This document shows, piece by piece, positions 58,169 to 64,000 of a DNA stretch of 64,000 nucleotides; within the stretch, counting starts at the first letter, position 1; each line of letters begins with the position of its first letter. The notes beneath the pieces are model-generated. The model was not told the origin of the DNA. It searched no databases and saw only the letters and a list, made by a program, of their open reading frames with translations. This stretch comes from Orychophragmus violaceus (taxonomy: Eukaryota > Streptophyta > Magnoliopsida > Brassicales > Brassicaceae). The position numbers and the translations under genes are program-made. The stretch is from assembly GCA_030180135.1 (NCBI GenBank), contig CM058234.1, positions 992,001-1,056,000 on the forward strand. The letters run 5' to 3'.

Positions 58169-58644
58169 CGTTTCAGTGGTTCAAAGAGAGGAAACTGCGA
58201 CGATGGAAGTTGCTTTAAGAGGGGAGAAATATTTGCGAATAGTGAGAGACTAGAGGGGGCAGGGATGAAATGGCTTCACAAGAGAGAGATGGGTAGATTG
58301 GGGAGACTTAAGAAAGATTAGAGGTAAGAAACTGTTTCAAAGTGAGGGAGGAATCAGTGAAAGAGGTTCGGAGATGTTGCCGGAAAAGAAACGCGGAGGG
58401 TGTCAAGATCAACGGTTTGAAAATTTAAAAAAACTTTTGCAGAAGACTTCCTTAATGGTGATGGGTAAAGGGGAACAGAAGGTAGGCAGGTGTAGGTTTA
58501 GGTAGGACAGAATCCATTTTTGGGAAGTATTGGGGGAAGGGGGAAAGCTTGGAAAGCTGGGCCATGGCTGAGGTCAATGCTTCGGGAAAAGGGTCAGGGA
58601 GCGAAACATCTCACTAGAAAGTTAGAGAGAGAGACATAGAGTTT

Positions 58645-59846
58645 CTACAAGTAATAAAGATAGGTTATACGGTTTAAATCGTAGACAAAAACCGGAAGCT
58701 TCTTCAAAAGGGCTTCTAAGATCGAATTTGAGTCGATCCATTCTTCTACCAATAAAGGCATAATGAAGAAACGTTTAGCTCGTGCACAACTGACTACTGA
58801 GCTTTGAAAGAGATTCTCCATAAAGGAGAAGATTGATGGAAAAGTTCTCTCCACAGAGGAGGAAGATAGTAAAAGTGATCTCTCCAAAAAGGAGGAAGAT
58901 AGTAAAAGTGATCTCTCCAAAAAGGAGGAAATTGTTTTGCCCATAAGGCCAAGAATGGTTAATAAACCCACTGAACGCTTATCAATATTCAAATCCAAGA
59001 ACGTACATTGTTGAAATTTGTTGGCTGATGAAAGCACCTGAGGAAGACTTTGGTACGAGATGGAGATTTCTCTCATTGGTTGAAAGATACAAACGTGGGA
59101 CTTCTTTGATGGGTAAAGATGGAAATCTGGTCGGAGCTATCGAGCTCGCCGGTCTCGTTAACGCCGAGTAAGGCAAAATCTGCCATTTCCGACCAACAGA
59201 AAGATCTCGCCACTGTTGTAAAGGGTCTGATGGTATTGATTTGGAATGGCAAAGAGCGTGGACCAGCAGAGTGGAGAGTAGTTGATTGTAACGATAGATC
59301 TGATAGGTAAGGCAGTGAGAAAAGATCTATCGGCACCGGAGAAATTAAGCTTTGAAAGTAATCAAGCTTTGCAGTCGTTGTTAGTTGATTCCATCTAGGG
59401 AAGCACGCGACTAAAAGGTCCAATTTTGAGTTGGAAGCAGTTTCACCGGTGGAGTTGCCGCCAGCAAGGGAAGAGGTAAGTCGATGACAGAGCACATATA
59501 GGTCACAGCGGCGGCGTTTGACATTCAGGAAAGTTCTTCGGAGAAAGTCTGAGACGATTTCAGATCCGGTTGAAGGAGATGGATCCAGTGCGAAGATGGA
59601 GGTCACCACAGGGAGCAGCGCCGTCAGATCCGGAAGAGAAAGGTGGTGGAGATGACCGATTTGCATCCGTCGCAGTTGCAATGGAGGAAACTGCCGCTCC
59701 TTAAAACCGGTAACTAAAGTAGAAAACTCTAGCAAGACGGCACGAAAGACAACAAGCGAGCTGAGTAGATTCAAGAGGAACCAGAGAACCGGAAAGAGAA
59801 GACGACGCCGGCGAGCTCGTGCTCCACCGGCATCGGCGAACGACAT
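58645..59846 (-). pseudogene. Unrecognised frame of the retrocopy
   Basis: Frame 1 (59846-59073) begins MSFADAGGARARRRRLLFPV with a hydrophobic segment at residues 16-43 and has no motif I know. It stops at TGA, and a second frame begins at the overlapping ATG and runs to the LINE border. In that frame a 33-base unit (58858-58890, 58891-58923) repeats SFLERSLLLSS twice. Without the LINE this frame would read on across the duplicated target site for about 26 codons. Real protein and chance frame cannot be separated here. No function is proposed. Confidence 0.4.
58858..58923. repeat. 33-bp tandem duplication
   Basis: Two copies of the unit beginning GGAGGAAGATAGTAAAAGTG and ending CTCTCCAAAAA are adjacent and nearly identical, keeping frame in the retrocopy. 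Confidence 0.9.
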
Positions 59847-59911
59847 TTTTGAAGTTGTCTCGATATGCGCACCAGAAAGAAACTAGGGCGAACTCAATTC
59901 AATGTATTATA

Positions 59912-61266
59912 TATACATCATAGAAATAAACCATCAAACTTAACAAAACTCTTGCAAGGCATTGCAAAGAAATAAGACAAGGACTTTTAAAAAAAGAAAT
60001 AAGACAAGGATATCCTCGCTTAATCTGATCCAAGTAATCACGGACAACATCTACTCTAAAAAACTCTTTGGAATCTTGAAAGATATCAAGGATTTGGCTA
60101 AGACTTTCAATTTTTTTTTCTTTTTTTTTGCGTTTATACCAAGAAAGAACAGCGAACATGCATACTATTTGGCCAAGGCAGCCTTATGCTCATATGGCTC
60201 AATGTTTTGTAATGTTTAACCAAATTCGGTATGAAAATTTCTCAGACAAAAAAAAAAAAACAAAACTTTTGTATTTTATAGAGTGATTAAACTTAATATA
60301 CATCGATGATATATTTAGTAGGATTCTACCAAATTAATTATGAAATTCAAAAATAACAAAGAAAAACAAATTTTTCTTATAATTATTCTTTCAGTTTTGA
60401 ATTAATTAAAATATCATTGAACACATTAATCATTATAGTATTGTTCATATTAGCAGATAATAATGTATATTACCGTGCTAACAATAATACTATACAATTA
60501 TAATATGCTAATAAAATAGCAAATAATTGTAATATACTAACAATATTATGTAACAATTGTAACATACTAACAATAATGTTTTGAACTATTGTCATGAAAT
60601 TAACGTTTAAATATGTTACTATATCATAAAAATCAATATAAATCAGTTACCATAACAATTTTTTTTTATCATGTCAATTTAGTTAGCGTATTATAATTAA
60701 ATAGTCATTATGTTAAACATGTTAACATGTGTCACTATCACTTCTATTCTTGATTATGAGACATAAAAAAGAAACAAATGTAATTATAATTGTGTGATAG
60801 TACTCATAAATAGATGTAATTATAATTGTGTGATAGTACTCATAAATAGATGTAATTATAATTGTGTGATAGTATTCATAAATAGTTTGCAGTAAAGAAA
60901 TAATTTTTGCAACATCCATCCATATCCATTGCAATTACTCTATTTTATAATTAAGATATTTTCCAAATATTTATTTCTGAAAGTTAACCAAGTAATTATA
61001 AATTGTCAATATATATTCACAACTTATGGTGAACATGTATTAGTTTGGATAAACAATTTTTTTGTGTGTGTAAAAATGCAAATAAAGAAACAAAAAATGA
61101 AAGTCAATTAATAAACCAAGTCAAGAGTAAGCCTAAGCAGAAAAAGATTCAATCCAAACGCATTTACATCCTTCTAAAACGTCGTCGCTTACAAAAGAAA
61201 ACAAGTTGGTTAGAGAGAAAACAGAAGTAGCTAGACTGGCATGGCACGAAGGAACAAACAAAAAGG
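59912..61266. other. AT-rich region downstream of POB1
   Basis: No gene is seen. The segment nearest 61267 is probably the POB1 3' UTR. A 36-base unit is tandemly repeated three times at 60778-60885 and is listed separately. Confidence 0.5.
60778..60885. repeat. 36-bp tandem repeat, three copies
   Basis: The unit beginning ATGTAATTATAATTGTGTGA and ending CATAAATAG occurs at 60778-60813, 60814-60849 and 60850-60885, with one base change in the last copy. Confidence 0.93.
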
Positions 61267-63415
61267 TCACTGAGGATCTGGAGACCTTTTGATGGTAAGC
61301 TCAGCTCTAAGATGAAGGATACCATTGATGAAGTAAAAACAATCCTCTCCAATAAAAGACGTCCATGTCATCCCAAACAAGTTCCTATAACCAACTGCTT
61401 TCCCTCCTGTGAATGTATAGTTCCCTCTGTATTTACTTATGAACTCTTCCGACGGCCTTGACCTCACCGAGAATTCATAGTCCACTCCAAAACTCACCGA
61501 CCCTTTCTCCTGCATCCCTAAGAACAGCCCAAAACAGTGGAACGAGCCCTGCTGGTCCAAGTTGCAATGCGCTGAGAGGAAAAATCCTTGACCACCTAAG
61601 TGAAAGGCCTGTGAATAAACTCTCCCGGCAGGGAACAACCCTGCACATTCTTCTCTTTTTAAGTCTAGGTAAACCACGCACTGCGGTCGAGGAAGCTCAA
61701 ACTCTACCACTTTTACAGGCCTGTATTTGTAAGCTCTCTCTACGAGGCGGTGGTTTATGGACCCTGATTCTTCAGCGGCTAAGCTACGTTGTCTGTGTGG
61801 GGCTTCTGCCTTGTAGAACAGAGCTTCTAGAACAAGCTTTGATGCTATTTCGTGTTCAAAGTCACTGCAAGTCAATACCTTCTTGAGCTTTCGACATGTC
61901 ATGAATGGGAAGCGGATTGAGAGTGCAAGGCGTGATCCAAGAATCTCTCTTCGCTCCTCTAATGAAGAGTATTGCGCCCTTGCCCATTTCAAGATGAAAT
62001 CATAAACTGCATCCTCTGATGCAATTTGGAGCTCGTCGCTTGATAATATTGCCTCTATTCCTGCCAAGGGTAGAGCCATAACCTCCTCGTGAAACCTGAA
62101 AAAGAAAAGTTCTAAGAACCGACCAATTCACCATCATAGTTCATGATTACAGTTTTGGGATCTTACTTGGAAATATCCTTGTATCTGGCAGCAAGGAACT
62201 GTTTTGCAGCATCAGTTAAAGGCTGAACAGATTTAGCCATTAGAACACTAAAGGGAAGTTCGAGATAGAGCAGCGAAGACTCAGGAGTCATAGGCATATT
62301 GCGGAGAAGTCTACTACAATATCTCATGCAAGAGGCAACTTCAAATTTATCAGCAGCCATCAGTACATCTAACAAAGCAGGTGCTGTGGTGACAGATACC
62401 ACATTGCTATACATAAAGTTTAAAAGCTCCATCAAAGCAGCTTCCTCTGCCATAACAAACAACAAAGCAACAACTGTAACCCATTTGTGCCTAGTCTTGT
62501 TAAAGATATGATTCTAAGGGCAGACTAATGTCACATTCAGATATGTTCCATGAATAACAAGCCAATAGCTTCTGTTGAAATGGTGTACCTGATGCATTGA
62601 TTCGAAGAGTGACATGCCTTTGCTCAGATTCCCTCATTCCATTGGAGAACAACTATGAGCAACGAATGAATTAAGAGTCAGACACTAAGACACACATGAG
62701 CAAAACTTACATTATCGTTAGAAAGAACCAGTGGTTACCTTGTAAAAGAAAGGGATTTTTGCAGCTAAGATTGGCGAGCTAATATGAAGTTCTTTAACCC
62801 TAACAACTTTAGAACAGTCCATACCCCAGGTTGGGTCACTAGTTGCATCATCTTCATCACCTAAAATCAAAGCCCAATGTTACATCAACACTCTGAAGCT
62901 AACTATACTCTCAAAGGATGTTGCTTTTAGTACCTGATAAAGCCTCTTCTTCAACCATTGCCTCACTTTCATCATCAAGATTGTCACCACCCGGACATCC
63001 ATCCATATCAAGTTGCTCATCGGTTACAATCTGCTCCGTAGCACATGCCACAATGTCTGAATTCTTGACTGCAAAAAAGATGAAAACAAAGGTCAAGAAC
63101 AAACCGAAAGAGAAAGCTATAAACCCTAAGCAAAGCAAGAAGATGAACAATTTAATAACCAGATTCTTTCTTGATATCATCTCTTCTTCTCTTCCGATGT
63201 TGAGCCCAATCGGCGATACTCGTACATCCTTCAGCTTGACACCTAGAATCCGAGGGTCCACCCATGATCTCGATTCGAAGTAAGCGATCGGAGAAGTTAC
63301 TGTCGTTAAAAGCGAACCCGAAATCTCCCTCGGGGGAGGAAATATGAGGAGTGAAATCAGAATCCATCTGGGTTTTGGGGTCGAACAGATCCGTATTTTC
63401 AGTATTGCCTCTCAT
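61267..63415 (-). CDS. POB1: BTB/BACK protein POB1 (light-response BTB 2)
   Basis: Six exons on the minus strand (63415-63160, 63068-62934, 62860-62739, 62652-62589, 62446-62167, 62095-61267) give 561 residues, equal to the length I recall for Arabidopsis POB1. The N-terminus MRGNTENTDLFDPKTQMDSD and a basic patch (RKRRRDD, likely nuclear signal) precede an acidic linker. A BTB domain follows (about residues 145-255: KELHISSPILAAKIPFFYKL, LLNFMYSNVVSVTTAPALLD). Next is a BACK domain (GIEAILSSDELQIASEDAVY) and a C-terminal half with FELPRPQCVVYLDLKREECA. POB1/LRB2 is a substrate adaptor of CUL3 E3 ligases and takes part in phytochrome and PIF3 turnover and in defence. All junctions keep frame and the start is the conserved N-terminus. 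Confidence 0.96.
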
Positions 63416-64000
63416 TACTCACTCAAAATACAATACCTCCGTCGGTATTTTCGCCGATGCCGGAGGAATCAAAAAGAAGAAAACTTGATGATCGTGGCCG
63501 AAAGAGAGAAAGAGAGAGAGAGCTGAACGGCTCAGTTGAGAGAGAGAGGGAGGAAAGGCTACTAGACGAAGAGACTATTCCTACATATGTCATGTATTCT
63601 TATCTATCCAATAACCGGTTCGGTTTGTGTCCCAATCTCCGGTTTTCTCTCTTCATATTTAAGTGATGCTATAAAATTTTGTATTATTTTTTAGGATTCA
63701 GATATAAATGTATTTAATTCGAATTGGTTTTTGAATGATAATTGAGGTTGGGACTGATTAGTCTGTGACCCGTGAAGACCATTTTTATGTATTATTCATA
63801 ATCTTTAATCCATAGTTTTTATGTATTTAATCTTTAATCCATAGTTATGCAAACAAAAACAAATCGAAGAAATCTATTACAAAAGTAAATGTAATAGTTT
63901 TGTGAAGAAATAAATTTGGTGTGTAGTCTGCTATAAAAATGAAGTGATTTAGTCTGCAATTAGTTTATTCCGTTACGACTGCAATAATCATTCAATGTCA
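63416..64000. promoter_or_regulatory. POB1 upstream region
   Basis: A GA-rich tract (63495-63560) directly upstream of the minus-strand start reads as a CT-rich 5' leader on the coding strand. The rest to the window edge is AT-rich with no gene visible. Confidence 0.4.

Larger units (their letters stand above)
52402..58651 (-). mobile_element. Full-length LINE (L1 type)
   Basis: This non-LTR retrotransposon of about 6.25 kb lies between perfect copies of TAATAAAGATAGG (52389-52401 and 58652-58664). Read on the minus strand it has a 5' UTR of about 480 bases, ORF1 (58168-56441), ORF2 (56414-52437, extending further upstream in frame), a short 3' UTR and an 11-base A tail. Both frames are uninterrupted and the catalytic motifs are present, so the copy may still be active or has died very recently. 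It inserted into the retrocopy described separately. Confidence 0.95.
52275..59899 (-). mobile_element. Polyadenylated retrocopy, split by a LINE
   Basis: Outside the LINE lies an older insertion. Its 5' end (minus strand) is next to CAATGTATTATA at 59900-59911. Its 3' end is an A tail (plus-strand T tract, 52279-52288) next to the same CAATGTATTATA at 52263-52274. When the LINE is ignored the insert is about 1.35 kb: a short leader, an ATG at 59846, a frame of 257 codons, a frame change at about 59075, a second frame of 143 codons that runs into the LINE target site, then about 110 bases and the tail. There are no introns. The parent gene is not recognised. Confidence 0.7.

Overview
This window is plant nuclear DNA from a member of the Brassicaceae. 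Genes are split by short GT-AG introns, intergenic DNA is AT-rich, and plant transposable elements are abundant. Seven protein genes give recognisable full-length products. Six of them lie in the order POB1/LRB2, glucose-6-phosphate 1-epimerase-like, RRP41, CRF6, AGP20, gamma-tubulin when read from high to low coordinates. As I recall it, this matches Arabidopsis thaliana At3g61600 to At3g61650, so the window looks like the reverse-oriented counterpart of that block, strongly expanded by insertions. The species cannot be fixed from sequence alone.

Left part (1-20,770) is almost entirely accessory. A fragment of a GEX1/KAR5-like gamete-expressed gene (135-770, minus) is followed by a degenerate Ty1/copia retrotransposon (about 1.4-6.4 kb, minus), whose leader and LTR carry a striking set of CGATCG-centred quasi-palindromes. 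A RING-ligase gene resembling the APD (aberrant pollen development) family starts at 7709. It is broken by a Ty3/gypsy chromovirus (7821-13614, TSD TCGTG) in exon 1 and by a second, pol-less LTR element in an intron (about 15.0-18.7 kb). It is then truncated near a Helitron-like 3' end (about 19341).

Central part (22-31 kb) holds three intact genes on the plus strand: an ADNT1-like mitochondrial adenine nucleotide carrier, gamma-tubulin and an AGP20-like arabinogalactan peptide. From 31 to 38 kb there is repeat-derived DNA: a Harbinger-like MITE with a 47-bp palindrome, two inverted arms of about 0.9 kb, a hAT-like element and a gypsy tail.

Right part (38-64 kb) contains CRF6 (minus), a retroposon with clear target duplications, a tRNA-derived SINE, remnants of an RPA-like (DUF223) gene and a REM/B3 gene, RRP41 (plus), the epimerase-like gene (minus) and POB1 (minus). 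Between the last two lies a nested structure: a polyadenylated retrocopy (about 52.3-59.9 kb) was later split by a full-length LINE (L1-type) with intact ORF1 and ORF2 and a 13-bp TSD.

The host genes are unrelated housekeeping or regulatory genes (microtubule nucleation, RNA exosome, cytokinin/AP2 transcription, CUL3 adaptor, carbohydrate epimerase, cell-wall peptide, mitochondrial transport). They do not form a pathway. I saw no convincing new biochemical system. The most interesting content is the mobile-element architecture and how it broke or decorated host genes.
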